A stretch of DNA of 64,000 nt, from positions 413,770-477,769 of the forward strand of contig NZ_CANMEH010000001.1 of NCBI RefSeq assembly GCF_947496875.1. The letters are read 5' to 3'. A program made the position numbers and the translations under genes. This stretch comes from an uncultured Paracoccus sp. (lineage in GTDB: Bacteria; Pseudomonadota; Alphaproteobacteria; Rhodobacterales; Rhodobacteraceae). This document shows, in pieces, positions 36,994 to 45,884 of the stretch. The notes under the pieces were generated by a model. It did not search any database. It saw only the letters and a list, made by a program, of their open reading frames with translations, and was not told where the DNA came from. Each line of letters opens with the position of its first letter. The stretch's first letter is position 1.

Positions 36994-37317
36994 TTATAGC
37001 TCTGGATGCTGGTGCGCGGCCGGCGCGATCTGCCCACATCGCAGGGGCAGATGGCACACGGGCGCGATCAGGCGGGTGGCCCGCACCTCGTCCAGCTGCG
37101 TGAGTTGCAGCGTGCCAGGCCGGACCCGCTGGTCCTGATCTGCAATCGCCCGCGCCACGCTGAGCGCGGGCCATTCGCCGATTGTCTCCACCTTGACCAG
37201 GCCAAGGCTGTTCCAGCGGCCGTCGAGCGGCGGGTGGATGGTGTCGCCTGCGGCGATCGTCTCGCGCCAGACGTAGCGGTGACGGCACTCGGAGACATAT
37301 GGAGCATGTGATCCTCA
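36994..37317 (-). pseudogene. Frameshifted small gene of unknown function
   Basis: On the minus strand GAGGA precedes an ATG at 37317 (MLHMS). After five codons the coding sense moves by one base into a frame that stays open to 36994 and reads SECRHRYVWRETIAAGDTI, then HPPLDGRWNSLGLVKVETIG. The composition is protein-like but I do not recognise the family. A single missing base near 37300 would restore one gene of about 108 residues. Confidence 0.35.
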
Positions 37318-37926
37318 CCAGTTGCGGAAAACGACCCGCCCTCAGAGAACCGAGACCCAGGTCGGTCCGGCGCTGGCGGCGTGTCACACACGCACGCCGA
37401 CAACGCAGGAAAGACATAAAGTCAGGAACTGGCGTTCCTTCATAGAGATCCAGAAGGCGAGGCTCCTCAGCGTTTCCGCTGACAGGCCGCAAACACCGTG
37501 GAGAGAGGCCGCGATCTTCGGATCGATGAACCTCCTTCTGGGCTATCCATCATTTCCGCTTGGGCGCGTCGCGCTGATGAACGTAGCGATGCTGCATCCC
37601 CCGACGCAATCTTTTAATCAGAACCGCGTGGTGGCCGATGGCTCGGTTGATGGAGCCCATGCGTCGATCAACCCGCCCAGCGGATGACCGGCCATGATGC
37701 GCGGAGGAGGGGTGGGCCGTGGCGATCGGCGCTATGTGATCTCAGCGACCCTCGCTCCCGCTCTTGTCAGATGAAAGGCGACTACTGGTTCTCGAAGAAG
37801 AGCCTGGCATGCGCTTCACAGCCAATTTAGTCGCGAGGAGCTTTGGGGGCACGACATTTGACGGCAGCCTCGAGACCGACCGTGCATTGCCGCGCACCCG
37901 CAGTGCCGTGGGCGACGTGACGGCGA
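37318..37926. other. Intergenic, no gene seen
   Basis: These 609 bases contain only short frames without a recognisable protein or good start. It is the boundary between the decayed integrase region and the EctC operon, whose last gene ends at 37927. Confidence 0.4.
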
Positions 37927-38802
37927 TCAAACGTTCGGGTCCAAGGCGACCCCGTGGCTGCGATCATAGCCGTTCACGGCCGGCGGCTCCCAGCCCTCCG
38001 GCAGGCGGTCCGCACGGTAGATGTCCACGTACATCTCGTTGCAGATCGCCAGATCCGAGGAGTGCGTCGTCGAACAGTCGCCGCCCGGACACGCGGACAA
38101 GACCCCCAGGAGATCGATCTCGGCGAACATCTCCAGGTAATCGCCCACCCGCACGGGCGAAGCCTTCATGAAGTATTGCCCGGTGTCGCGCAGGAAGCCG
38201 GTGCACATGAAGACGTTCAGCACGTCATGCACGTAGGGTTCAGCTTGCCGCAGGGGCAGGCCGGTGGCCTCGGCGAGCGCCCGCGTCAGGTTCGAGTGGC
38301 AGCAATGGTGATACTGCCCGCCGCCCGAAAGCAGGTTGTTGGTGTAGGGATCGCAGCGGGTGCCGATCACGTCGTGAACGCCCCCACCGAACGCGTCAAA
38401 GCCATACCAGTCCAGGGTGTCATGGGTGATCGTCGCCATGGGTCGCAGGTAGGGAAAGCTCGAGAACATCTGGTCCCCCAGGCCCAGATGGGTGCCGTTG
38501 AGCGCCCGTGTCTTTCCGGAATAGAAGCGTTCATCGATATTGTCGGCGTTGAACAGGTTCAGGTCGCCCACCTGCGGGCCGGCCACCGAAATCCGGAAGA
38601 AACATCCCTGTGGCACGTGGAAGCTGGCGGCATCCCGAGGCGGGATGGTGACACGTTCGATCAGTGTCAGGTCGCCTCGCACGGCCTCGTAGCGCGCGAG
38701 ATCGGGGCGCGGCAGGCGCCCGACCGGATAGCAGACCACCGGAGCGACAGCCCTGCGCGCCTCGGCATCGGCAGGTGCGGGGGAATTCGAGAGGGTCTTC
38801 AA
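37927..38802 (-). CDS. DUF1989 (urea carboxylase-associated family) protein
   Basis: This 291-residue protein has the DUF1989 fold seen in urea-carboxylase-associated proteins. Conserved features are RVTIPPRDAASFHVPQG near residue 50, NADNIDERFYSGKTRALNGTHL near 85, and a Cys/His-rich region GTRCDPYTNNLLSGGGQYHHCCHSNLTRAL near 145-175 with a further CPGGDCSTTHSSDL near 240, likely metal ligands. Family members accompany urea, allophanate and guanidine metabolism. It starts at TTG with AGGAG 6 bases upstream and is the last gene of the EctC operon, 14 bases after the GntR gene. Its presence suggests nitrogen release from the imported compound. Confidence 0.82.
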   Translation of the reverse strand: MKTLSNSPAPADAEARRAVAPVVCYPVGRLPRPDLARYEAVRGDLTLIERVTIPPRDAASFHVPQGCFFRISVAGPQVGDLNLFNADNIDERFYSGKTRALNGTHLGLGDQMFSSFPYLRPMATITHDTLDWYGFDAFGGGVHDVIGTRCDPYTNNLLSGGGQYHHCCHSNLTRALAEATGLPLRQAEPYVHDVLNVFMCTGFLRDTGQYFMKASPVRVGDYLEMFAEIDLLGVLSACPGGDCSTTHSSDLAICNEMYVDIYRADRLPEGWEPPAVNGYDRSHGVALDPNV

Positions 38803-38816
38803 GGCAGGCTCCTTGT

Positions 38817-39524
38817 TCAGGATGTTTGGTCTTCTCGGGCCATATCGGGATCGAAGATCGCGTCCGGGCGGCGAACGGTCCGCGCGCGGATGATTTCAAG
38901 GATGCGTTGCTCGGATTCCAGAAGGTAGATCTGCAGCGCACGCGCAGCCTCGGCGCGCTTGCCGTCGCAAATCAGCGTGCAGATCTCGACGTCGCGCATC
39001 ACCCAGGGCAACTGGAAGGCGCGGGCATCGCGCTCGTAGGAGAATGTGAGCCGGGCCTGCGCCGCGATGGTCGAGAACAGGTCGTCCAGCCGCGGCGAGC
39101 CGATCATCTGCACGATCCGCCGGTGCACTGCCAGCGAGAGCGTCCCGACATGATCCCACTCCCCGCCAAGCGCTGCACGTTGCAACTGGTTCGCGGCCTC
39201 CACCAGGGCGTCGATCCGGGCGAGGTCTGCCTGCGCCGCGCAATAGACGCCCCGCAGCTCGAGGGTGGTGCGGATGGCGTAGATCTCACGCACATCGGCG
39301 GCCGTCAGCCTGCGCACGGTGGCCCCGTGGTTGGCCCGGTGATCGATGAGTCCCTGCGCCTCGAGCGTACGGAAGGCTTCGCGCAGAGTGTTGCGGGAAA
39401 CGTTGAGACGGAGCGAAAGGCTCTGCTCGCGCAGGGGCGTGCCCGGGGGCAGCACGCCCATGACGATCTCTTCGCGCAGGGCATCCGCCGCGGTCTGCGC
39501 GAGATTGACCTTTCCCTCTTCCAT
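38817..39524 (-). CDS. GntR family regulator (FadR/FCD subfamily)
   Basis: This 235-residue regulator has an N-terminal winged helix (LREEIVMGVLPPGTPLREQSLSLRLNVSRNTLREAFRTLEAQGLI) and an all-helical FCD effector domain with EIYAIRTTLELRGVYCAA and the downstream His residues (LAVHRRIVQMIG) that usually bind metal. ATG 39524 has GGAG 9 bases upstream; 39554 is an alternative that adds ten residues. It sits inside the operon between ectC and the DUF1989 gene, so it probably regulates this operon. A palindrome before the binding-protein gene (43693-43707) is a possible target. Confidence 0.87.
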   Translation of the reverse strand: MEEGKVNLAQTAADALREEIVMGVLPPGTPLREQSLSLRLNVSRNTLREAFRTLEAQGLIDHRANHGATVRRLTAADVREIYAIRTTLELRGVYCAAQADLARIDALVEAANQLQRAALGGEWDHVGTLSLAVHRRIVQMIGSPRLDDLFSTIAAQARLTFSYERDARAFQLPWVMRDVEICTLICDGKRAEAARALQIYLLESEQRILEIIRARTVRRPDAIFDPDMAREDQTS

Positions 39525-39555
39525 CGTTGTCGCACTCCGGCGCCCTGGCTGCATG

Positions 39556-39939
39556 TCAGTCAGCGGCGTAGCTGCCGTCGGCCGCGTGGGTTTCCGTCCC
39601 CTTCAGCGGCGGTGTGAAGGTGCACAGCAGCCGCAGGTCGCCCTTGGTGGCGCGCAGGATATGCGGGTCGTGCTTGTCCAGTGCGTAGAGCGTGCCAGGA
39701 CGGATCGGAAACACCTCGCCGGTGGCGAGATCGACAAGTTCGCCCTCGCCTTCGAAGCAGTAATTTGTCTCGAAGTGGTTCTTGTAGTGCAGGCGCAGCT
39801 CGGCGCCCTCGAAGACGCGCGTCTCGTGGACGGACACATCCATGCCGTCGTCGCGCACGATCAGACGGTTCGATTCCCAGCCGGGACCGGAGGCATGGCG
39901 CGGGGTGCCGGTCACGTCGTCGGCCGTGATGACAATCAT
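39556..39939 (-). CDS. ectC: Ectoine synthase (orphan EctC)
   Basis: This 127-residue single-cupin protein has the full length and residue pattern of L-ectoine synthase, which cyclises N-gamma-acetyl-2,4-diaminobutyrate to ectoine. Residues reported as iron ligands are present (Glu57, Tyr85, His93). So are reported substrate-pocket residues: Trp21, Arg25, Thr40, Tyr52, His55, and the Cys106/Phe108/Glu116 set (numbered one higher than in the structures I recall). No ectA, ectB or aspartokinase gene is nearby. Instead it sits with an importer, an amidase, a GntR regulator and DUF1989, so the physiological substrate may be imported or the enzyme may run in another direction. The start follows GGAAG by 7 bases. 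Confidence 0.85.
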   Translation of the reverse strand: MIVITADDVTGTPRHASGPGWESNRLIVRDDGMDVSVHETRVFEGAELRLHYKNHFETNYCFEGEGELVDLATGEVFPIRPGTLYALDKHDPHILRATKGDLRLLCTFTPPLKGTETHAADGSYAAD

Positions 39940-39953
39940 GAGGTGACTTCCTT

Positions 39954-41276
39954 TCAGATCTGGAGGGGAGACAGGTCGGCGAAGATCGATGCCAGCAGCC
40001 CGGCCTGCGCAAGCAATTCCGCGTCGCCCCCACGGGTCCCTGTCAGCATGATGCCGGTCGGCAGCCGGGCAAGCGGCAGGCTGATCGAGGTCAGGTCGAG
40101 GCGGTTGGCGGACTCGGTCAGGGAAAAGACTCGGCTGTTGACTGCCAGGTAACGCTCCATATCGGCGAGAAGCGCGTATTCCGGCGCCACCATCGGCGTC
40201 GTCGGCGCAAGGAAGCCGTCGAAACCCGCAAGCTCCGCATCGAACCGGCGCCGGCAGTCCTGCAGCGCCGAGCTGGCGGTGGCATAGCGATGCGCGGGGA
40301 CTTCGGCGCCTTGCCGGATGCGGCCGCCGACCAGCGGATCGTAGGCGTCGAACCGCGCGGCGAGGCGTTCGGCATGGATGGCATACGCCTCTGCGGCGAT
40401 GATGCCGCCTGACCCGCTGATCATCGCGGCTTCAGCCAGAGTTGGCAGATTCACCGTCTCGATGCGGACGTCATGGTCCTGCAGGGCCGCGACGCAGGCG
40501 TCAAACATCGCACGGACCGGCGCCTCGGTCTCCATGGTCGCCAGATCTGCCGGGATGGCGTAGCGCAGCGGGCGCGGCGAGGGGGTTGCGGGCAGCGTGT
40601 CGCCGACAAGCACGCGGTCGGCGTCGCGGATGGTAGCAAGATCAGCCGCAAGCAGGCCGGGCACATCGAAGCTGCGCGACAGCAGCTGCATCCCGGCACC
40701 CGGATAGCGGCCCATGCTGGGCTTGAAGCCGAAGCAGCCGCAGAATGCCGCAGGGATCCTGACCGAGCCACTGGTATCCGAGCCCAGTGACAGATCCGCC
40801 AGTCGAGTTGCCGCGGCAACCGCCCCGCCCGAAGTCGAGCCGCCCGCCACCCGGCTCCCCGTTGGGTCGAGGGGCGTGCGCGGGGTCCCGAAACGGCTGT
40901 TCACACCCAGCGCGCCATAGGCGAATTCGGTCATGTTGGTCTGGCCCAGCAGCACGGCACCCGACGCCCGCAAGGCCGCAACCACCGGCGCGTCATCTGA
41001 CGCCGGCGCATCGCCCTGTGTCGAAGCCGAGGCCGATGAGGTGACCCACCCTCCGACGTCCAAGCAGGCCTTGACCGTCAGCACCGTGCCGGCCAGCGCC
41101 GGCAGTGCCGCGCCGCTGTGCTCGAGCGCCGCCCAGCCTTCGAGTTCGGCCAGCGCCTCGTCCCCGCGTTCGATCAGGAACACGCGCCGGTCGTCGGCCG
41201 CGTGATGCAGCCCGCGGGCAAGGTCCCGTGCCAGTTTTTCGCGGCGGGCGCCTATGGCGGAGCGGACTGCTGGCAT
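39954..41276 (-). CDS. Amidase (amidase signature family)
   Basis: This 440-residue hydrolase carries the Ser-cisSer-Lys machinery: the Lys in LAGTVLTVKACLDVGG near residue 70, the cis-Ser in AGGSTSGGAVAAATRL near 145, and the nucleophilic Ser region SLGSDTSGSVRIPAAFCGCFGFKPS near 165. It should cleave a C-N amide bond. ATG 41276 is one base beyond the stop of the transporter gene, so the upstream in-frame extension is rejected. Lying between the transporter and EctC it may act on the imported amide, for example an acylated diamino acid or a cyclic amidine derivative; this is inference. Confidence 0.88.
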   Translation of the reverse strand: MPAVRSAIGARREKLARDLARGLHHAADDRRVFLIERGDEALAELEGWAALEHSGAALPALAGTVLTVKACLDVGGWVTSSASASTQGDAPASDDAPVVAALRASGAVLLGQTNMTEFAYGALGVNSRFGTPRTPLDPTGSRVAGGSTSGGAVAAATRLADLSLGSDTSGSVRIPAAFCGCFGFKPSMGRYPGAGMQLLSRSFDVPGLLAADLATIRDADRVLVGDTLPATPSPRPLRYAIPADLATMETEAPVRAMFDACVAALQDHDVRIETVNLPTLAEAAMISGSGGIIAAEAYAIHAERLAARFDAYDPLVGGRIRQGAEVPAHRYATASSALQDCRRRFDAELAGFDGFLAPTTPMVAPEYALLADMERYLAVNSRVFSLTESANRLDLTSISLPLARLPTGIMLTGTRGGDAELLAQAGLLASIFADLSPLQI

Positions 41277-41277
41277 C

Positions 41278-42789
41278 TTACAGGTTTCGCAGGAAGGACT
41301 GGATTTCGGGCGCCTCGGACGCACGCAGCGCGTCGGGCGTGTCCAGCCAGAGCACCTGGCCCTGCTGCATGAACATGATCCGGTCCGAGATCTCGAAGGC
41401 GAAATTCATCTCATGCGTCACGATTACCATGGTGATTCCCTCATGTGCCAATGAGCGGATGACGGTGAGGACCTCGTCCACCGTCTCGGGATCGAGGGCC
41501 GACGTCGGCTCGTCGAACAGCACCACCTTGGGGTTCATCATCAGCGCACGTGCGATCGCCACCCGCTGCTGCTGCCCGCCCGACAGCTGGAAGGGGTATT
41601 TCCGCGCATGTGCCTCCATGCCTACCTTGTCCAGCAGCGCGCGTGCCTGTTCGCGCAGCTTCTCCTCGGCGTCGAGGCGATGGTAACGCGGCGCCAGCAG
41701 CAGGTTGTCCAGCACGGTACGATGGCTGAACAGGTTGAAGGACTGGAACACCATGCCGATCTGGGCCTGGCGCGACCAGTCATGCCTGCGGCGGACACGC
41801 CCCGACTCCGCGCGCTCGGCCACGATGAAGGGGGTGCCGTGCAGCAGCACGCGCCCCTCGTCCGGCTCCTCCAGCCCGTTCAGCAGCCGGATGAAGGTGG
41901 TCTTGCCCGATCCCGAGCGGCCGATGATCGAGATCACCTCGCCCTGATGCACGTCGAGGTCGATGCCCGACAGGACCTCCTGGCCGTTGAAGCTCTTGCG
42001 CAGGCCTCGTGCGCTGAGCGCCACGACATCCGACACCGGCCCCTTGCGCCGGCTTGCCTCCGTGACGGATGCGCGAGGCGCATCGGTGGCGGAGGCAGAC
42101 GTCACCAGGTCGCCCTTGCGGGTGATGTCCATCGCGCGCTCGAACCGCCGCAGCAGTCCGTCGAACACCGTCACGATCATCACGTAGAATGCCGCGACGA
42201 CGGTAAGGGTCTCCAGAACGAGGAAGTTCTGGGTGTACAGGCGCTGTCCCACCACCAGCAGTTCTGCCAGCGAGATGGTCGAGACCAGCGATGTCATCTT
42301 GAAGATGGTGATCAACTGATTCGACAGCGCCGGAGCCGCCACGCGCAGCGCCTGCGGAATCACGATCATGCGCTGGATGCCGCCATAGCGCAGGGCAAGC
42401 GCCCGGCCCGCTTCGACCTGGCCCCGCGGTACGCCCAGCAGGCCGCCGCGATGGATCTCGGCCATGTAGGCGGTCTCACTGAGGATGAGGGCAATCAGGC
42501 CGGCGAGAAAGGGATCGCCTACCACCGGACGTAGCGAGGGCACTGCCTGCGGCAGCGAATAGATGAAGATCAGCAGCACCAGCAGCGGGAGGCTGCGGAA
42601 GAGCCAGATGTAGCCACGTGCCGGAAGCTGCACGAGCGGACTTCTGGCGCGCACGGCCAGGGCCAGGCCGAAGCCCAGCACCGCCGCTATCACCCAGGCC
42701 AGGATGCCGAGCTTGACCACGGTCCAGGCGGCCCACCAGAACTCCGGGCGGGCGAAAAGGCCAAGGGCGTACGGCCAGTCGAAACTCAT
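41278..42789 (-). CDS. Polar amino-acid ABC transporter, permease-ATPase fusion
   Basis: This 503-residue protein joins two subunits in one chain. Residues 1-235 form a HisM/GlnP-type permease with the [15 protein letters not shown] helix and an EAA loop ([33 protein letters not shown]). Residues 260-503 form an ATPase with Walker [14 protein letters not shown]-loop MVFQSFNLF, signature LSGGQQQRV, Walker [15 protein letters not shown] and H-loop VTHEMN. No second permease gene is present, so a homodimer is expected. It serves with the binding protein 54 bases upstream and is followed almost without gap by the amidase gene. Confidence 0.92.
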   Translation of the reverse strand: MSFDWPYALGLFARPEFWWAAWTVVKLGILAWVIAAVLGFGLALAVRARSPLVQLPARGYIWLFRSLPLLVLLIFIYSLPQAVPSLRPVVGDPFLAGLIALILSETAYMAEIHRGGLLGVPRGQVEAGRALALRYGGIQRMIVIPQALRVAAPALSNQLITIFKMTSLVSTISLAELLVVGQRLYTQNFLVLETLTVVAAFYVMIVTVFDGLLRRFERAMDITRKGDLVTSASATDAPRASVTEASRRKGPVSDVVALSARGLRKSFNGQEVLSGIDLDVHQGEVISIIGRSGSGKTTFIRLLNGLEEPDEGRVLLHGTPFIVAERAESGRVRRRHDWSRQAQIGMVFQSFNLFSHRTVLDNLLLAPRYHRLDAEEKLREQARALLDKVGMEAHARKYPFQLSGGQQQRVAIARALMMNPKVVLFDEPTSALDPETVDEVLTVIRSLAHEGITMVIVTHEMNFAFEISDRIMFMQQGQVLWLDTPDALRASEAPEIQSFLRNL

Positions 42790-42843
42790 GGGCGATCCTG
42801 TATCCAGGGGAGCAGGCGGGCAGGGGCTCTGCCCGCCGCGAGA

Positions 42844-43668
42844 TTACCGGTTGGCGCCGACGATCTCGGCGATTTCCTCGTCGGTGACCTCTGCCATGCC
42901 GTAGCGGGCCCGGATCTCCTCGAATGTGCCGTCGGCGCGGATCTCGGCCAGCGCGGTGTTGACCGCGTCCAGAAGCTCGGTGTTCTCGGGCAGGACGGCA
43001 AACGCGACCAGAACCGGATAGAGAACCTCAGTCGAGGTTACCTCGAACTCCTCGCCCTGCCGGGCGACAACCTCCGCTGCCACCACGTTGTCGATGAACT
43101 GCGCATCGACCCCGCCGGCCCGCAGCGCCTGCGTCGCCTGGGCGTCGGTGTCGAATTCACGCACCTCGATGGTCTGACCGTCGCACTCCTCTGCAGCAGA
43201 GTCCGCCAGCTTGGGAATCCAGGACGCGCCGCGGATCGACGACACCGTCTTTCCGCACAGGTCGCTGATGCTCGCGGGCTTGTCGGCTGCCGAGGCCAGC
43301 ACCATGATCGACGAGCCCGCCTTGGTATAGGGGACGAAGCTCAATACCTGCTGGCGCTCCTCGGTGACGTAGAGCGCCGAGGCGATGATGTCGAAGTGCC
43401 CCGCGCGAATGCCGGGGATCAATGCGGCGAAGCGCGTATCGACCCAGTCGGTCGGGAGGCCCATCCTGGAGGCGATGGCCTCCATCACGTCCACGTCGAA
43501 GCCGGTCGGCTTTTCATCCGCCAGGTAGACGAAGGGGGGGTAGGTCATGTCGGACCCGATGCTGAGCTTGCCTGCCTCGACCAGCTTCGGCTCTGCTACG
43601 GCAAGAGTGACGCTGCCACACAACGCCGCGATGGTGACGGCGCTGCGGGCGAAACCGATAAACTTCAT
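42844..43668 (-). CDS. Amino-acid ABC transporter substrate-binding protein
   Basis: This 274-residue periplasmic binding protein of the HisJ/GlnH class has a signal peptide (MKFIGFARSAVTIAALCGSVTLAVA). The mature start (KLSIGSDMTYPPFVYLADEKPTGFDVDVMEAIASRMGL) and the RFAALIPGIRAGHFDIIASALYVTEERQQVLSF region are typical, including the Asp and Arg that bind alpha-amino and carboxyl groups. Two Cys (DLCGK and EECDG) may form a disulfide. It is the first gene of the minus-strand operon with permease-ATPase, amidase, EctC, GntR and DUF1989. The ligand may be ectoine-related, but amino acids cannot be excluded. Confidence 0.88.
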   Translation of the reverse strand: MKFIGFARSAVTIAALCGSVTLAVAEPKLVEAGKLSIGSDMTYPPFVYLADEKPTGFDVDVMEAIASRMGLPTDWVDTRFAALIPGIRAGHFDIIASALYVTEERQQVLSFVPYTKAGSSIMVLASAADKPASISDLCGKTVSSIRGASWIPKLADSAAEECDGQTIEVREFDTDAQATQALRAGGVDAQFIDNVVAAEVVARQGEEFEVTSTEVLYPVLVAFAVLPENTELLDAVNTALAEIRADGTFEEIRARYGMAEVTDEEIAEIVGANR

Positions 43669-43692
43669 GTCCTCACCTGTTCTGTTGTGTCA

Positions 43693-43707
43693 GATTGTTG
43701 ATCAATC
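43693..43707. promoter_or_regulatory. Candidate operator of the EctC operon
   Basis: GATTG-TTGAT-CAATC is a palindrome with 5-base arms centred 32 bases upstream of the first start codon of the operon (43668). The size and the TTGATCAA core fit a GntR/FadR-type site, so the operon's own GntR protein is the likely binder. No second copy was found in the intergenic regions I checked. Confidence 0.4.
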
Positions 43708-44284
43708 GTGCATGCACCCTCGGGGATCGGGGCCAGACGTGGCAAGCACTTTGTGCAGCATCTGTTCGTTTCTTGAACGCATCCTGGTGGGCAGAGCTGA
43801 CGATGGGCACGGGGGTCGTCGCGTCCTGCCAAACGAGTCAATGATTTCTTGTCCAGATTGCTCAACAAAACCAGGAGCGGTGCCATGGTAGCCGGGTGGA
43901 AGGTCTACCCCTCTCGATGCACCGGTCCCGCCGTAGGCAATCGCTCAGCGTTTCTCTTGCGATTGCTGCCGGCCGCCGGTTCGAGATTATGCGCGATCGC
44001 CTCGGCCGTCCGTATGACGGTTCAAGCAGATGAGCCCGAGCGACAAGCGGCCCTCGAAGCGGGACCACGCGACTGCCCGTTCGACGGAGACGGATCGGAG
44101 TGAGATAAGCTCGACGCGGTGACAATCGCCGGGTCGGATCTCCGCAGGACGCAGACGCGTACAGTGATCGCTTCCGCTATCGATGGTTGACGAGGCAATT
44201 GCTTGATCGGAACGGCAGTTCTGGAGGAACGGAGCGGACGGCGCTACTTTCCCGTCGGCTGCGGGTGGGTGGAGCGGGGGCTGA
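43708..44284. other. Intergenic, no gene seen
   Basis: This spacer separates the divergent EctC operon and the glycosyltransferase gene. Short frames exist on both strands but none is recognisable. Promoters for both units should lie here. Confidence 0.4.
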
Positions 44285-45385
44285 ATGGACGAATTGCTGG
44301 TCGACGTTCCCCTTGCAGGGCGGCAGTTGTTGTCGCCCTCTCTGGCGACCGCGCCTTGTGGGGACGCCGTCGTGTGCGTGCCCGCCCGGAACGAGGCGCA
44401 ACGGCTGCCGGCGCTGATTGCGGGGCTCGACCGGCAGGCGGGGTTTGGCGATCGGAAGGTCCGGGTTCTGCTCCTCCTGAACAACTGCACCGACGCGTCC
44501 CGCTCGACCGCCGAACGCGCCGCGGCGGCGGCGTCGCGGGTCGAAATGCGCATCGTGCAACGTTCCTTCCCTGCGGCCGCCGCTCATGCCGGATCGGCTC
44601 GCCGCGCTGCCATGGGGAGCGGCGCGGCTTGGCTTGACGATATCGGCGCGCGCGACGGAGTGCTGCTGACGACCGACGCCGATGCCGTGCCAGCGGCGGA
44701 CTGGGTCGCGCGCTCGTGCGCAGCCCTTGCCGCGGGCGCGGACATCGCGGCGGCGGCGTTGATCGGCGCGCCGGACGAAGAGGCGCGGTTCGCCCGGCCG
44801 CTCCGTCGCGCCGTTGACGCCTGGATGGAGGCACGGCGTCTGGCCGTCCTGCTGGAGGAGGCCGTCGATCCCGTCCCGGGCGATCCGGCGCCTCGTCACT
44901 GGGATCATTCCGGCGGCGGCCTGGCGCTGCGGTTGGCGACCTATCGCGCGGCAGGCGGATGCCCCGCGATGCCGTTCCGCGAGGACCTGGCGCTCGTCGA
45001 GGCAGTCCGGAGGCTCGGCGGCATCGTTCGTCACTGCCCGTCGATCCGCGTGACCGTCTCCGCCCGGATGCAGGGTCGGGCGGCAGGCGGCATGGCCGAC
45101 ACGATCCGCGCCTGGGCAGCGCAGGCGGAGGCAGGGGCTCCGGTCATGGCGCCCGATCCTGCGGTGATGGAGGCGCAGTGGCGCGCGCGGGCCGCCGTGC
45201 GCGCGGCGGCGGCCAAGGCGACCGGTCATCTGCCCGCGACGCTTGCTGCGCGCGCCCTCGCGGCGTACGTGGCGAAGCACTGTCCGGATCCGGTCGACTG
45301 GCCCGCCGAGATCCCGGCCCCGGACGCGACGAGAATCTTGGAGCGACGGCTCGATGACCTTCTCCGCGTCTGCCCGGCGGCCTGA
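44285..45385 (+). CDS. Family 2 glycosyltransferase
   Basis: This 366-residue enzyme has the GT-A opening AVVCVPARNEAQRLPALIAGLDRQ at residues 30-55 and the metal/nucleotide-binding DGVLLTTDADAVPAADWV near residue 125, containing the Asp-x-Asp motif. A later HWDHSGGGLALRLATYRAAGGCP and FREDLALVEAVRRLGG give the acceptor-side features of the GT2 fold. It transfers a sugar from a nucleotide donor to an unknown acceptor. Its end overlaps the start of an acyl-CoA dehydrogenase-like gene that is cut off, a pairing I recall from other proteobacteria with PIG-L deacetylase and methyltransferase genes; those are absent here. Confidence 0.82.
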   Translation: MDELLVDVPLAGRQLLSPSLATAPCGDAVVCVPARNEAQRLPALIAGLDRQAGFGDRKVRVLLLLNNCTDASRSTAERAAAAASRVEMRIVQRSFPAAAAHAGSARRAAMGSGAAWLDDIGARDGVLLTTDADAVPAADWVARSCAALAAGADIAAAALIGAPDEEARFARPLRRAVDAWMEARRLAVLLEEAVDPVPGDPAPRHWDHSGGGLALRLATYRAAGGCPAMPFREDLALVEAVRRLGGIVRHCPSIRVTVSARMQGRAAGGMADTIRAWAAQAEAGAPVMAPDPAVMEAQWRARAAVRAAAAKATGHLPATLAARALAAYVAKHCPDPVDWPAEIPAPDATRILERRLDDLLRVCPAA

Positions 45386-45884
45386 TCCGGCCATCCCGTC
45401 GCTGGTCGACCGGCTGGAGCGGGTCGCCGCCCCCGCCGACGTCGATGGCAGCTATCCGCGGGCAGCGATGGAGCTGCTTGCGGGGGAAGGGTTGACCCGC
45501 TTGGAGCGCCTCGTCCCCGACCGGCTGCACGGCGGCATGGGACAGCTGCGCCGCATGCTCGCTCATGTTGGGCAGGGCGATGCGAGCGTTGGGCGGCTTC
45601 TGGAGGGACATGCCAATGCGCTCGAACTGCTGGACAGGGTGGCGCCAGAGCCGCTGCGCACGCGGGCGCTGGATAAGGTTGGGCGCGGCGCCATCTACGG
45701 CGTCTGGGGCGCGGACCCGCCGGAGAACCCGCTGCGCGTCGCGTTCGACGGCGGGCGCTACCATCTCAGCGGCGCAAAGATGTTCTGCTCAGGCGCGGAC
45801 GGGCTCGATGCCGCGCTGGTCCTTGCGGCGGCAGACCTACTCGGGCCGGACCGGGTCAGCGATAGGCCGCATTCACAGACCTGA
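45354..45884 (+). pseudogene. Acyl-CoA dehydrogenase-like protein, 3' part lost
   Basis: The reading frame begins at ATG 45354 inside the 3' end of the glycosyltransferase gene. It encodes an acyl-CoA dehydrogenase N-terminal domain and the first beta strand: SLVDRLERVAAPADVDGSYPRAAMELLAGEGL, then GRGAIYGVWGADPPENPLRV and YHLSGAKMFCSGADGLDAALV. The homology ends near 45850, where transposase-related sequence begins. Only about 160 of some 370 residues remain, so it cannot be active. Confidence 0.75.
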
